Assembly: GCA_900088475.1 (NCBI GenBank)
Contig: FLMG01002695.1
Location: 2,719-17,407 of the forward strand
Origin: Hyphochytrium catenoides
Lineage: Eukaryota > Sar > Hyphochytriomycetes > Hyphochytriales > Hyphochytriaceae
Direction of reading: 5' to 3'
DNA length: 14,689 nucleotides
The notes under the pieces are model-generated. The model made no database searches. It was not told the DNA's origin and worked only from the letters and a program-made list of their open reading frames with translations. Below, piece by piece: positions 14,667 through 14,689 of this stretch. The first letter of the stretch is position 1; each line of letters starts with the position of its first letter. The position numbers and the translations under genes were made by a program.

Positions 14667-14689
14667 CTGACAAAGGAGACCAAGAGAGA

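Noticed and set aside
1-14689. CRISPR array, insertion sequence, prophage or toxin-antitoxin system
   Set aside because: No spaced direct repeats, transposase or phage-like frames are visible, and the window is eukaryotic. The abundant repeats are dinucleotide microsatellites.
1-14689. Non-standard genetic code (stop reassignment)
   Set aside because: TAA, TGA and TAG each end a gene at the place expected from family length, so there is no sign of reassignment.

Overview
This is a window of a eukaryotic nuclear genome, most likely from a protist. The evidence is spliceosomal introns with GT-AG ends (and one probable GC-AG), clean eukaryotic protein families, and no bacterial operon structure. 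All three stop codons close the genes (TAA, TGA, TAG), so the code is standard. The most striking property is the very large amount of (CT)n/(GA)n sequence in introns, UTRs and even coding regions. In proteins it appears as Ser-Leu or Arg-Glu dipeptide runs. I cannot name the species. An alveolate or other alga-related protist with simple-repeat-rich introns would fit, but that is only a guess.

Layout: (1) 1-970, plus strand: the last two exons of a gene whose product looks like the end of a PPR protein with a divergent Smr-like C-terminus. (2) 1497-3372, minus strand: a complete three-exon gene for an ILRUN (C6orf106)-like protein with a UBA-like N-terminus and an Nbr1-type FW domain. Genes 1 and 2 converge, and between them lies a mirrored pair of poly(A)-signal-like motifs. 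(3) 3373-5380: about 2 kb with no gene I recognise. (4) 5381-7924, minus strand: an intronless 847-residue neurochondrin-family protein. (5) 7925-9313: 1.4 kb between divergent gene starts. (6) 9314-11370, plus strand: a complete five-exon gene for the R-SNARE Ykt6, 197 residues, which I rebuilt exon by exon. (7) 11713 to the right edge, minus strand: most of a UvrD/PcrA/Srs2-type superfamily 1A DNA helicase, cut off by the window edge at its Walker A motif.

The genes are unrelated housekeeping functions (membrane fusion, DNA repair helicase, adaptor/scaffold proteins, probable organelle RNA binding). I see no gene cluster or mobile element, and nothing supports a new multi-gene system. The points worth a second look concern genome style: strand-oriented CT tracts in introns, repeat tracts carried into the helicase protein, a probable GC-AG intron, a 19-nt coding first exon in ykt6, and overlapping convergent 3' ends.
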